Assembly: GCA_004558035.1 (NCBI GenBank)
Contig: SFEJ01000023.1
Location: forward strand, 1 to 33,117
Direction of reading: 5' to 3'
DNA length: 33,117 nucleotides
Source of the DNA: Opitutia bacterium
GTDB lineage: Bacteria > Verrucomicrobiota > Verrucomicrobiae > Opitutales > UBA953
The position numbers and the translations under genes are program-made. Numbering within the stretch: position 1 is the first letter of the stretch; the number at the start of each line of letters is the position of its first letter. This document shows, piece by piece, positions 1 to 8,269 of the stretch. Below the pieces are notes generated by a model. The model was given only the letters and a program-made list of their open reading frames with translations. It had not been told where the DNA came from and ran no database searches.

Positions 1-2
1 AG

Positions 3-515
3 GACAGTCAGTGGCTCGGCGCGGCGCTCCTTACGGGCGAAGTATTCTCCGCGAGCAATTTCACAACCCCGAAGACCAGCTTCGATTTCACCTACAACAC
101 CTCCAATAAAACACTGACGGTTTCAACGCCGACGAGCGGAGTGCTCGGCACCTATCTGAACGAAATTGCGGCATCTGAGGCGGGAGGCTCTAATGCGGGC
201 AATCCCGTCTCCGGCTCTTTCTCTTTCGACAGCGCGCTTCTCAGCGGCGTAGACAAAGTGACACTCGTTTTCGTCGCACCTTATCAATACCACGATCAAT
301 CGACAGGAGCGGCGATGAATTTTGCGGTTCTCGATGTGCCGGAGATTCTTGGTTCGACTTGGTCTGTCGAGTTTGCCTCAATTAATCTGTGGGGCGGCTC
401 CGTCTCCTATGCCAATCAGAAAATCAGTCCGATTCCCGAGCCGTCGGCGTTCGGGCTACTGGCGGGTCTGGGCGCGCTGGCGTTGGCGGGAACGCGTCGC
501 CGCCGTCGGAAATAA
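3..515 (+). CDS. PEP-CTERM sorting-domain protein, 3' part
   Basis: The frame is open from the left window edge, so the start codon lies outside; about 170 residues are visible. The C-terminus has the PEP-CTERM layout: an IPEP motif, a hydrophobic helix of about 17 residues (FGLLAGLGALALAG), then a terminal run of five arginines and a lysine. In this family the tail targets exported proteins to an exosortase for cleavage and surface anchoring, usually alongside exopolysaccharide production. The visible upstream part is rich in Ser, Thr, Gly and Asn, as is common for secreted beta-rich PEP-CTERM proteins, and shows no catalytic motif I recognise. A GTG at 141 is not a credible start because the frame continues upstream with similar composition. 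The family call is firm; the specific function is unknown. Confidence 0.85.
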   Translation, partial: DSQWLGAALLTGEVFSASNFTTPKTSFDFTYNTSNKTLTVSTPTSGVLGTYLNEIAASEAGGSNAGNPVSGSFSFDSALLSGVDKVTLVFVAPYQYHDQSTGAAMNFAVLDVPEILGSTWSVEFASINLWGGSVSYANQKISPIPEPSAFGLLAGLGALALAGTRRRRRK

Positions 516-604
516 AGTTTCAAGAGCTTAAAAGGCAATCACTCCTCGACCTTTTAAACTTTTTCGACTCCTCGACTTTTTTCTCAGTGTGTTAAATAAG
601 TGGC

Positions 605-639
605 GTCCCCGCGGAGCGATCCGCGGGGGCGTTTTTTTG
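605..639 (+). terminator. Rho-independent terminator after the PEP-CTERM gene
   Basis: A 12-bp stem (605-616 with 621-632, one G-T wobble), a GCGA tetraloop and seven T residues at 633-639. It lies 90 bp after the PEP-CTERM stop and ahead of the trp leader, so it separates the two transcription units. The short stretch 516-604 before it is AT-rich and holds no gene. Confidence 0.9.
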
Positions 640-692
640 GGAAGGAAGGACGTCCGCGGCGGCGGATTTTGCGGCGGGAGGGAAAAAATTTG

Positions 693-722
693 TTGACGGG
701 GGAAAGGCGGAGGAGTTCGATT
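693..722 (+). promoter_or_regulatory. Candidate trp operon promoter
   Basis: TTGACG at 693-698 matches the -35 consensus at five of six positions. A weak -10 (TTCGAT at 716-721 or TCGATT at 717-722) follows at 17-18 bp. The start point would fall near 728, just ahead of the leader peptide ATG at 737. A TATGAT at 736-741 is a better -10 hexamer, but using it would exclude the leader peptide start. The call rests mainly on position, after the terminator at 605-639 and before trpL. Confidence 0.4.
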
Positions 723-736
723 GCGGCAGTTTCAGT

Positions 737-808
737 ATGATTCTTAATCGCAACAACAGCTGGTGGTGGCGTCCCTCTCACAAAGACGGGCGTTCGCTTG
801 GCGCGTAA
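737..808 (+). CDS. trpL: trp operon leader peptide
   Basis: A 23-codon frame from ATG 737 to TAA 806-808 contains three consecutive Trp codons at 761-769 (residues 9-11, SWWWR). Tandem Trp codons in a short frame directly before trpE are the hallmark of a trp attenuation leader peptide. Translation speed through these codons reports tryptophanyl-tRNA charging to the RNA polymerase ahead. The peptide itself needs no other function. No clear Shine-Dalgarno lies at normal spacing; a GGAGG at about 709-713 is too far upstream. The downstream antiterminator arm begins 17 nt after the last Trp codon, the geometry needed for a stalled ribosome to leave that arm free. Confidence 0.87.
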   Translation: MILNRNNSWWWRPSHKDGRSLGA

Positions 809-883
809 GATTTTTTTCAGAGAATTCCGCACTCGACGAAACGTTTTTCAACGAATGCCCGCTTTTCGAAAGCGGGCTTTTTT
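787..883 (+). promoter_or_regulatory. trp transcription attenuator (antiterminator / terminator)
   Basis: Terminator: arms 857-865 and 869-877 form a 9-bp stem with a TCG loop, followed by six T at 878-883. Antiterminator: CGGGCGTTCG at 787-796 can pair over 10 bp (one G-U) with CGAATGCCCG at 852-861, consuming the first five bases of the terminator arm, so the two structures are mutually exclusive. The 5' antiterminator arm lies inside the trpL frame, downstream of the Trp codons. A ribosome that runs to the stop codon masks the arm and permits termination, while one stalled at 761-769 frees it. I see only a weak 1:2-type pause hairpin (CGTC 770-773 with GACG 785-788). Confidence 0.85.
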
Positions 884-925
884 ATTTTCACGAAAACCAC
901 GATCCACGAACAAAAAATTTCAACG

Positions 926-2509
926 ATGAACACGCAGAAACAACTTCCGAAAATCTCGGCGAAATACGTCGGCGAACCGCTCGACCTCTACGAGCGCGTG
1001 CGCCGGGGACGCGCGGCGAACACGCTGCTGCTCGAATCCGCCGACATCACCACGCACGCGGGAACGCAGAGCCTGATTCTCGCCGACGCGAGCCTGCGCG
1101 TCAGCTGCCGCGGGCGGCGCGTCTCCGTCGAGGCGCTCGACGCGAACGGCGCGGCGGCGTTCGCGCCGCTGCGCGCCGCGCTCGCGGACGTTCCCGCCGA
1201 GGCGGAAAGCCCGGCGACGCTCGTCTTCGCGTTCCCGCCGATCGATCCCGAGCAGGACGAGGAAACCCGCCTGCGCGCGCGTTCGCCGCTCGACGTGCTC
1301 CGCGCGCTGCGCGAGACGTTTTCGCCGCGCGACGACGCCGAGCGCTTTCTGCTCGGCGGCATTTTCGGCTACGACCTCGTCGAAGTCTTCGAAAAGCTCC
1401 CCGCCGTCGCCGAGGGCGCGAACACCTGCCCGGACTTTCTTTTCTACCTCGCGGAAACAGCGGTGAAGATCAACCACGTCGAGCGCACGACGGAAATCTT
1501 CTCGCTCGCGCTGGGCGACTCCGCCGAAGAGCTCGAAAGAATCCGCGCGCGCGCCGAGGCGCTCGCCGCCGCGTGCGACGCCTTCGTTCCCGCGGGCGTT
1601 CCCGCCGTTCCCGAGCCGGCGCGGCAGCCGACGGAGACGCTCCCGGTCGCGCTCGGCAAGAGCGACAAGACTTACTGCGCCGAGGTCGAATACCTCAAGA
1701 CCTTCATCCGCAAGGGCGACATCTTCCAGGTCGTGCCGTCGCGCAGCTTCAGCGCGCCCTGCCCGAATCCCGAAGCCGCCTACCGCGCGCTCAAGAAGAA
1801 CAACCCGAGCCCGTACATGTTTTACGTGGACGACCGCGAGTTCACGGTGTTCGGCGCCTCGCCGGAAATTTCCGTGAAGTTCACGGCGGCGACGCGCCTC
1901 GTCGAGCTCTACCCGATCGCGGGAACGCGGCGGCGCGGCTTCAACGCGGACGGCACGATCAACTGCGACCTCGATTCTCGCGTCGAGTTCGGGCTGCGCA
2001 TGGACACGAAGGAGCTTTCGGAGCACCTGATGCTCGTCGATCTCGCGCGCAACGACCTCGCGCGCATCGCGAAGCCGAACACGCGCCGCACGAGCGAGCT
2101 GCTCAAGGTGGACCGCTACAGCCACGTGATGCACCTCGTCTCGCACGTCGTCGCGGAGCTGCGCGACGATCTCGACGCGCTCCACGCCTATCTCGCGTGC
2201 ATGAACATGGGCACGCTCACGGGCGCGCCGAAGATCCGCGCGACGGAGCTGCTCCGCGAAGTCGAGCGGGAACGCCGCGGCAGCTACGGCGGCGCGGTCG
2301 GCTGGCTCGGCGGGAACGGCGACATGGACACGTGCATCCTGATCCGCTCGGCGTTCGTGAGAAACGGCGTCGCGACCGTCCAGGCGGGCGGCGGCGTGGT
2401 GCTCGATTCCGTGCCGCAGAACGAGGCGGACGAATCCCGCAACAAGGCGATGGCGCCGCTCGTCGCCGTCGCGCAGGCGCAGGGGAAGGTCCTGACCTTC
2501 AACGGCTGA
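926..2509 (+). CDS. trpE: Anthranilate synthase component I
   Basis: 527 residues, the usual length. With the TrpG glutaminase it converts chorismate and glutamine to anthranilate, the first committed step of tryptophan synthesis. The N-terminal LLLESAD (34-40) is the tryptophan feedback-inhibition motif. The chorismate-binding domain carries FQVVPSRSF (267-275), PSPYMFY (294-300), ELYPIAGTRRRG (327-338), HLMLVDLARNDLAR (367-380), KVDRYSHVMH (394-403) and LTGAPKIRA (431-439). These stretches follow the enterobacterial TrpE sequence closely, as does the opening MNTQKQ. The start is ATG 926, 42 nt after the attenuator T-run; no Shine-Dalgarno is visible, as for most chromosomal genes here. The gap to trpGD is 62 bp. 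Confidence 0.97.
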   Translation: MNTQKQLPKISAKYVGEPLDLYERVRRGRAANTLLLESADITTHAGTQSLILADASLRVSCRGRRVSVEALDANGAAAFAPLRAALADVPAEAESPATLVFAFPPIDPEQDEETRLRARSPLDVLRALRETFSPRDDAERFLLGGIFGYDLVEVFEKLPAVAEGANTCPDFLFYLAETAVKINHVERTTEIFSLALGDSAEELERIRARAEALAAACDAFVPAGVPAVPEPARQPTETLPVALGKSDKTYCAEVEYLKTFIRKGDIFQVVPSRSFSAPCPNPEAAYRALKKNNPSPYMFYVDDREFTVFGASPEISVKFTAATRLVELYPIAGTRRRGFNADGTINCDLDSRVEFGLRMDTKELSEHLMLVDLARNDLARIAKPNTRRTSELLKVDRYSHVMHLVSHVVAELRDDLDALHAYLACMNMGTLTGAPKIRATELLREVERERRGSYGGAVGWLGGNGDMDTCILIRSAFVRNGVATVQAGGGVVLDSVPQNEADESRNKAMAPLVAVAQAQGKVLTFNG

Positions 2510-2571
2510 AGAACGGCGCTTCGAAGGAGCTTTCCCTTTTTTGCAATTAAATTTCAAATACAAGACAGACC

Positions 2572-4182
2572 ATGGGCAAAAACATTTTCCTGCTCGATAA
2601 CTTCGATTCGTTCACGTACAACCTCGTGGACGAGTTCCGCTCCGCCGGGCACGACGTCCGCGTTTACCGCAACAGCATCGCGGCGGAGAAGATCTTCGAA
2701 AAGATGAAGGAGGCGAAGGACCCGATCCTCGTCATCTCTCCCGGCCCGGGAACGCCCGACGAAGCGGGCTGTCTGCTGCGGCTGATCGCGCTCTGCCACC
2801 GCAAGTTCCCGATCGTCGGCATCTGCCTCGGGCACCAAGCGATCTGCCGCTTCTACGGCGGCGTGGTCGGACCCGCGCCGGAAATCATGCACGGCAAGAG
2901 CTCGCTGATTTCGCACACGGGAACGGGCCCGTTCGAAGGCATGCCGAGCCCCCTGCCCTTCGCGCGCTATCACTCGCTCGCGGCGACGGTCGTTCCCGCG
3001 ACGCTCGAAGTCATCGCGCAGTGCGACGGCACGGCGATGGCGGTGATGAACCGCGCCGACCGCGTCGTCGGCTTCCAGTTCCACCCGGAATCGATCATGT
3101 CGCCGAACGGCTCGGAGCTGCTCCGGCGGACGCTCGACCTCGTCTCCGGCGAATCGCGCCGCGCGGACGTGCAGGCGCTGCTCAACCTGCTCTACGCGGG
3201 GAAAAATCTCTCGGCGGAGCAGACGCGCGAGCTCTTCTCGGAGATCATCCGCGGGAACGTCGAGCCCGCGACGCTCGCGGCGATTCTGACCTCGCTCAAG
3301 CTCAAGGGCGAGACGCCGGAGGAAATCAGCGGCGCGGCGGCGGCGCTCTCGGAGAACGCGCGTCCGTTCCCGCGCCCGGACTACGATTTCTGCGACATCG
3401 TCGGCACGGGCGGCGACGGCGTGGGCACGATCAACATTTCGACGACGTCGGCGATCGTCGCCGCGACCTGCGGCGTGAAGGTCGCCAAGCACGGCAACCG
3501 CAGCGTGTCGTCGAAGTCCGGCTCGTCGGACCTGCTCAACGCGCTCGGCATGAAGACGACGATTCCGCCGGCGGCGGCGCGCGAATGCCTCGACCGCTTC
3601 GGCTTCTGCTTCCTTTTCGCGGCGTATTACCACGGCGGCATGCGCTACGCCGCGCCCGTGCGCCAGGCGATGAAGACGCGCACGATCTTCAACGTGCTCG
3701 GCCCGCTGATCAATCCCGCGAACCCGACGTTCATTCTGCTCGGCGTGTATTCGCCGGCGCTCGTCCGTCCGATCGCGGAGGCGCTGCGGCGGCGCGGATT
3801 CCGCCGCGCGATGGTCGTCCACGGGAACGGGCTCGACGAAGTCTCCGTCAGCGGAAAAACGCAGTGCGCGGAACTTTTCCCCGATGGCGAAATCCGCGAA
3901 TACGAGCTCGCGCCGAGCGACTTCGGCCTGCCCGCGTTCCCGCCGGAAAGCGTGCTCGGCGGCAATCCGGAGGAGAACCGCAAGATCACGGAAGCGATTC
4001 TGCGCGGGAACGGCACGGACGCGCACAACGCCACTATCGCCGCGAACGTGGCGCCGCTGCTCTACATGAACGGCAACGTCGCGACGCTCGCCGAGGGCGC
4101 GAAGCTCGCGCTCGAGACGCTCGCCTCCGGCAAGGCGTGGGAGCGCGCACGCGAGATCACGGAGTTCACCCAAGGCAAATGA
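2572..4182 (+). CDS. trpGD: Anthranilate synthase glutaminase fused to anthranilate phosphoribosyltransferase
   Basis: 536 residues combining two enzymes. Residues 1-192 are a class I glutamine amidotransferase (TrpG): oxyanion motif SPGPGTP (56-62), nucleophile C85 in GICLGHQ, and the H171/E173 pair in FHPES. It supplies ammonia to TrpE. Residues about 200-536 are anthranilate phosphoribosyltransferase (TrpD), which joins anthranilate to PRPP. The PRPP-binding GTGGDG (278-283) and KHGNRSVSSKSGSSD (306-320) are intact, followed by the GPLINP motif typical of the family. The same G-D fusion is known from the Escherichia coli trpD gene. Translation probably starts at ATG 2572 (MGKNIFLLDNFDSF). 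The 159-bp gap after the stop contains repeat copy A. Confidence 0.97.
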   Translation: MGKNIFLLDNFDSFTYNLVDEFRSAGHDVRVYRNSIAAEKIFEKMKEAKDPILVISPGPGTPDEAGCLLRLIALCHRKFPIVGICLGHQAICRFYGGVVGPAPEIMHGKSSLISHTGTGPFEGMPSPLPFARYHSLAATVVPATLEVIAQCDGTAMAVMNRADRVVGFQFHPESIMSPNGSELLRRTLDLVSGESRRADVQALLNLLYAGKNLSAEQTRELFSEIIRGNVEPATLAAILTSLKLKGETPEEISGAAAALSENARPFPRPDYDFCDIVGTGGDGVGTINISTTSAIVAATCGVKVAKHGNRSVSSKSGSSDLLNALGMKTTIPPAAARECLDRFGFCFLFAAYYHGGMRYAAPVRQAMKTRTIFNVLGPLINPANPTFILLGVYSPALVRPIAEALRRRGFRRAMVVHGNGLDEVSVSGKTQCAELFPDGEIREYELAPSDFGLPAFPPESVLGGNPEENRKITEAILRGNGTDAHNATIAANVAPLLYMNGNVATLAEGAKLALETLASGKAWERAREITEFTQGK

Positions 4183-4190
4183 AAAAAGCG

Positions 4191-4303
4191 GTGGCTGGGA
4201 GCTCGGAGACGGTGACTTGTGAATTGCGGATTTTGCCGTCGGCAAAATTTTTCGAAATCCGAATCCGCTGAACACCAGTCACCAGTTACCAGCTCCAAGC
4301 CAC
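4191..4303. repeat. 113-bp palindrome-like intergenic repeat, copy A
   Basis: Lies between trpGD and trpCF. It starts with GTGGCTGG and ends with the complementary AGCCAC, giving short terminal inverted repeats. The centre has a smaller perfect palindrome, ATTTTGCCG-T-CGGCAAAAT. A 39-bp core (4224-4262) is identical to copy B (5795-5833), and the whole unit has the same length as copy B. Similarity extends a few bases leftwards through an AATGAAAAAAG block. It resembles small non-autonomous palindromic repeats (ERIC/REP/MITE style) in architecture, but I do not recognise the family. Confidence 0.85.
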
Positions 4304-4341
4304 TCGACTCCGTTTCCCATTTTCCACTTTCCGTTTTTCCC

Positions 4342-5724
4342 ATGAACATTCTCGAAACCATCGTCGCCGCGAAGCGCGAAGAGCTCGCCGAACGCAAGCG
4401 CGTCCGCCCGCTCGAAAGCTTCCGCGGGAACGTCGTCCCGAGCGACCGCGACTTCTACGGCGCGCTCGAACGGCGCCGGCGCGCGGGCGTTCCCGCGTTC
4501 ATTCTCGAATGCAAAAAGGCGTCGCCCTCGCAGGGGCTGATCCGCGCCGATTTCGATCCGGGCGCGATCGCCGACGTTTACGCGCGCCGCGCCGACGCCG
4601 TCTCCGTGCTCTGCGACGAAAAATTCTTTCAGGGTCGCTACGAAAATCTGCCGCTCGTGCGCGCGCGCCTCGCGCAGCCCGTGCTCGCGAAGGAATTCGT
4701 CGTCGATCCGTATCAGATCTTTCTCGCGCGCAGTCTCGGCGCCGACGCCGTGCTGCTGATGCTTTCCGTGCTCGACGACGCGACGTATTCCGGGCTCGCC
4801 GCGCTCGCGCATTCGCTCGGCATGGGCGTGCTCACCGAAGCGGATTCGGCGGACGACGTGCGCCGCGCGAACGCCCTCGGCGCGCGCGTGATCGGCATCA
4901 ACAACCGCAACCTGCGCACGCTCGAGACCGACGTCGCGCGCACGCGGGAACTCTCCGCCGCCGTACGCGCGGACGCCGTGCGCGTCGCCGAATCCGGAAT
5001 TCGCTCGCACGCGGACGCGCTCGCCACGGTGCCCTTCGCCGACGCGTTTCTCGTCGGCACCTCGCTCATGCGGGAACGCGATCTCGACCGCGCCTGCCGT
5101 GCGCTGATTCTCGGCGAAAACAAGGTCTGCGGGCTCACGCGCGCGGAGGACGCCCGCGCCGCGCGCGACGCGGGAGCGGTCTTCGGCGGGCTCATCTTCG
5201 CGGAAAAATCGCCACGCCGCGTCTCGCAGGAACGCGCGGCGGAAATCGTCGCGGGAACGCCGGGACTCGATTTCGTCGGCGTATTCCAGAATCAGCCGCT
5301 CGAAACGGTCGCGGAAACGACGGCGGCGCTCGGGCTCCGCGTCGTGCAGCTCCACGGCGAGGAGAACGCCGATTTCGCCGCGCGCCTGCGCGAAAAACTG
5401 CCTGCGGGAACGCGCGTGTGGAAGGCGCTGAGCGCCGACGCGGCGGACGCCTTCCGCGCGGGCGAAAGCGACGCGGCGCCGTTCGACCGCTTCGTGCTCG
5501 ACAGCGGCCGCGGCGGCACGGGAACGCCCTTCGACTGGGAGGAAATTCCCGCGGAGACGAAGCGCCGCGCCCTGCTCGCGGGCGGAATTTCGCCGGAAAA
5601 CGCGCGCGCCGCGCACCGCGTCGGCTGCCTCGGGCTGGATTTCAATTCCGGCGTCGAGAGCGCTCCCGGCGTGAAGTCCGCGGAAAAAATCCGAGCCGCC
5701 TTCGAGGCTGTCCGTTCTTTTTGA
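4342..5724 (+). CDS. trpCF: Indole-3-glycerol-phosphate synthase / phosphoribosylanthranilate isomerase fusion
   Basis: 460 residues from ATG 4342 (MNILETIVAAKREEL). The frame is open further upstream, but that part translates repeat copy A and is not TrpC-like. Residues 1-255 are indole-3-glycerol-phosphate synthase: K58/K59 in ECKKASPSQG, K117 in LAKEF, E166 in LTEA, N187/N188 in GINNRNL and the phosphate-binding ESGI and VGTSLM segments. Residues from about 258 are phosphoribosylanthranilate isomerase, with C263 in KVCGLTR, VGVF, VQLHG, the Asp of LDSGRGGTG and LAGGISPEN. The two TIM barrels catalyse consecutive steps, in the order found in the enterobacterial fusion. All key residues I can check are present. 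Confidence 0.97.
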   Translation: MNILETIVAAKREELAERKRVRPLESFRGNVVPSDRDFYGALERRRRAGVPAFILECKKASPSQGLIRADFDPGAIADVYARRADAVSVLCDEKFFQGRYENLPLVRARLAQPVLAKEFVVDPYQIFLARSLGADAVLLMLSVLDDATYSGLAALAHSLGMGVLTEADSADDVRRANALGARVIGINNRNLRTLETDVARTRELSAAVRADAVRVAESGIRSHADALATVPFADAFLVGTSLMRERDLDRACRALILGENKVCGLTRAEDARAARDAGAVFGGLIFAEKSPRRVSQERAAEIVAGTPGLDFVGVFQNQPLETVAETTAALGLRVVQLHGEENADFAARLREKLPAGTRVWKALSADAADAFRAGESDAAPFDRFVLDSGRGGTGTPFDWEEIPAETKRRALLAGGISPENARAAHRVGCLGLDFNSGVESAPGVKSAEKIRAAFEAVRSF

Positions 5725-5761
5725 AACCACGAATGAACACGAATTTCCACGAATGAAAAAA

Positions 5762-5874
5762 GTGGCTGGCAATCGGGAACTGGTGACTAGAACTTTGCGG
5801 ATTTTGCCGTCGGCAAAATTTTTCGAAATCCGATCCCGCTGATCTCCAGTTCCCAGTCACCAGCTCCGAGCCAC
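5762..5874. repeat. 113-bp palindrome-like intergenic repeat, copy B
   Basis: Lies between trpCF and trpB and has the same length as copy A. The terminal inverted repeats are GTGGCTGG and AGCCAC, the 39-bp core at 5795-5833 is identical to copy A, and the flanks between core and ends are diverged but carry the same CCAGT/CACCAG blocks. Just upstream (5728-5756) is a short degenerate run of CCACGAAT/ACACGAAT units. On the transcript the element would fold into a long imperfect hairpin with no T-run, so it could shape expression or mRNA decay between trpCF and trpB. That role is inferred. Confidence 0.85.
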
Positions 5875-5908
5875 TTCCCTTTCCTTTTCAAACAAACGTA
5901 ACCAGACC

Positions 5909-7102
<1,194 letters not shown>

Positions 7103-7139
7103 TCCGTCTTTTAAGAATCAAACTTCAGCCTTACAAAAA

Positions 7140-7949
7140 ATGCGTTACCAAAAACTTTTTTCCTCGCTCGAAAGCGCGCGCGAAGGCGCCTTCATTCCCT
7201 TCGTCGTGCTCGGCGATCCCGACAAAAACGCCTCGCGCGAGGCCGTCGAAGCGCTGATCGAAGGCGGCGCGGACGCGCTCGAGCTCGGCTTCCCCTTCTC
7301 CGATCCGCTCGCGGACGGCCCGACGATTCAGGCCGCGGACAACCGCGCGCTCGACGCGGGAACGCGCATCGACGACTGCTTCGCGATCATCGCGGACGTG
7401 CGCCGCTGCCATCCCGAAATCCCGATCGGGCTCCTCGTGTACGCGAACCTCATCGTCCGCCGAGGCGCGGAAAAATTCTTCCGCGACGCGCTCGCGGCAG
7501 GAGCGGACTCGCTGCTCGTCGCCGACGTTCCCGTGGAGATGAGCGCGCCGTTCCGCGAGATTTCCGCGAAGACGGGGCTGCCGCTCGTGTTCATCGCGCC
7601 GCCGAACGCGGACGAGGCGACGCTCGAAGCCGTCGCGAAATTCGGGCACGGCTACACCTACCTGCTCTCGCGCGCGGGCGTCACCGGAACGGAATCCCGC
7701 GCCGGCGTTCCCGTGGACCGCGTGCTCGCCGCGCTGAAGAAATTCGGCGCGCCGCCGCCCGTGCTCGGCTTCGGCATCTCCGAGCCCGCGCAGGTGCGCG
7801 CCGCGCTCGACGCGGGCGCCGCGGGAGCGATTTCGGGCTCCGCCGTCGTGCGCCTCATCGAAAAGCACCGCGACGACGTTCCCGCGCTGCGCGCCGCCCT
7901 CCGCGCCTTCGCCGCCTCCATGAAGACCGCCGCCCGCAAAGCCCGCTGA
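7140..7949 (+). CDS. trpA: Tryptophan synthase alpha chain
   Basis: 269 residues, normal for TrpA. It cleaves indole-3-glycerol phosphate to indole and glyceraldehyde 3-phosphate and forms the alpha2-beta2 complex with TrpB. The catalytic acids are E48 (ALELGFPFSDP) and D59 (LADGPTIQ). Also visible are the VADVPVEM loop, the YLLSRAGVTGTES phosphate-binding segment and GFGISEPAQV. It is the last gene of the operon; transcription should run through the 260-bp repeat-containing gap to the terminator at 8210-8250. The C-terminal tail is short, basic and Ala-rich and shows no motif. Confidence 0.97.
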   Translation: MRYQKLFSSLESAREGAFIPFVVLGDPDKNASREAVEALIEGGADALELGFPFSDPLADGPTIQAADNRALDAGTRIDDCFAIIADVRRCHPEIPIGLLVYANLIVRRGAEKFFRDALAAGADSLLVADVPVEMSAPFREISAKTGLPLVFIAPPNADEATLEAVAKFGHGYTYLLSRAGVTGTESRAGVPVDRVLAALKKFGAPPPVLGFGISEPAQVRAALDAGAAGAISGSAVVRLIEKHRDDVPALRAALRAFAASMKTAARKAR

Positions 7950-8209
7950 CGCGAAAGAAAAACCGCAAAGTCAAAGGAAGTTTTTAGGGGAGAAGCGACA
8001 TTCTTGTCGCTTGTCGGAATCCGTCCGCAGAAACTTTTTCCCGCCAAGACGCCAAGGCGCAAAGATTTTTTACTGGAAGTCTCAAAAGTCGACAGAAGTT
8101 TCTTTCGAGGAAAGCGATCCTTCCTGTCGCTTCCCCGAAAATCCGCCCGCACGAACTTCCCTTTAAGCTTTGAGCTTTTTCCGAAAAAAGTCATCGGGGA
8201 AGAGACGCA
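7950..8209. repeat. Diverged repeat pair in the trpA-rng gap
   Basis: No gene is seen here. Two related units of about 66 bp, 7977-8042 and 8095-8161, share GAAGTTT, AAGCGA...TGTCGCTT (a short hairpin), ATCCGYCCGCA and AACTT in the same order but are clearly diverged. Between them, 8041-8065, is a CGCCAAGACGCCAAGG run of the kind often seen as degenerate intergenic repeats in large bacterial genomes. The open frames crossing this stretch do not look like proteins. Confidence 0.6.
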
Positions 8210-8250
8210 AAAAAGGCGTTCCCGCGCGTGTTTCGCGGGAACGCCTTTTT
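8210..8250. terminator. Bidirectional terminator made of an inverted word pair
   Basis: A perfect inverted repeat: 17-nt arms 8210-8226 and 8234-8250 around the 7-nt loop CGTGTTT, with A5 at the left end and T5 at the right, so it works in both directions. It lies between the convergent trpA (+) and rng (-). Each arm contains one copy of the dispersed word (CGTTCCCG at 8218-8225, CGGGAACG at 8235-8242), so the stem is two word copies facing each other. Confidence 0.92.
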
Positions 8251-8269
8251 CTCGGGAAGGAGGCGCGGA

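Noticed and set aside
736..741. TATGAT as the -10 element of the trp promoter
   Set aside because: It overlaps the leader ATG at 737. Transcription from it would start inside the leader peptide and remove its start codon, and no -35 sits at proper distance.
763..2550. A 595-codon frame overlapping trpL and trpE in another phase
   Set aside because: Composition is almost entirely Arg, Ala and Gly from frame-shifted trpE. It conflicts with the strongly supported trpE and leader peptide.
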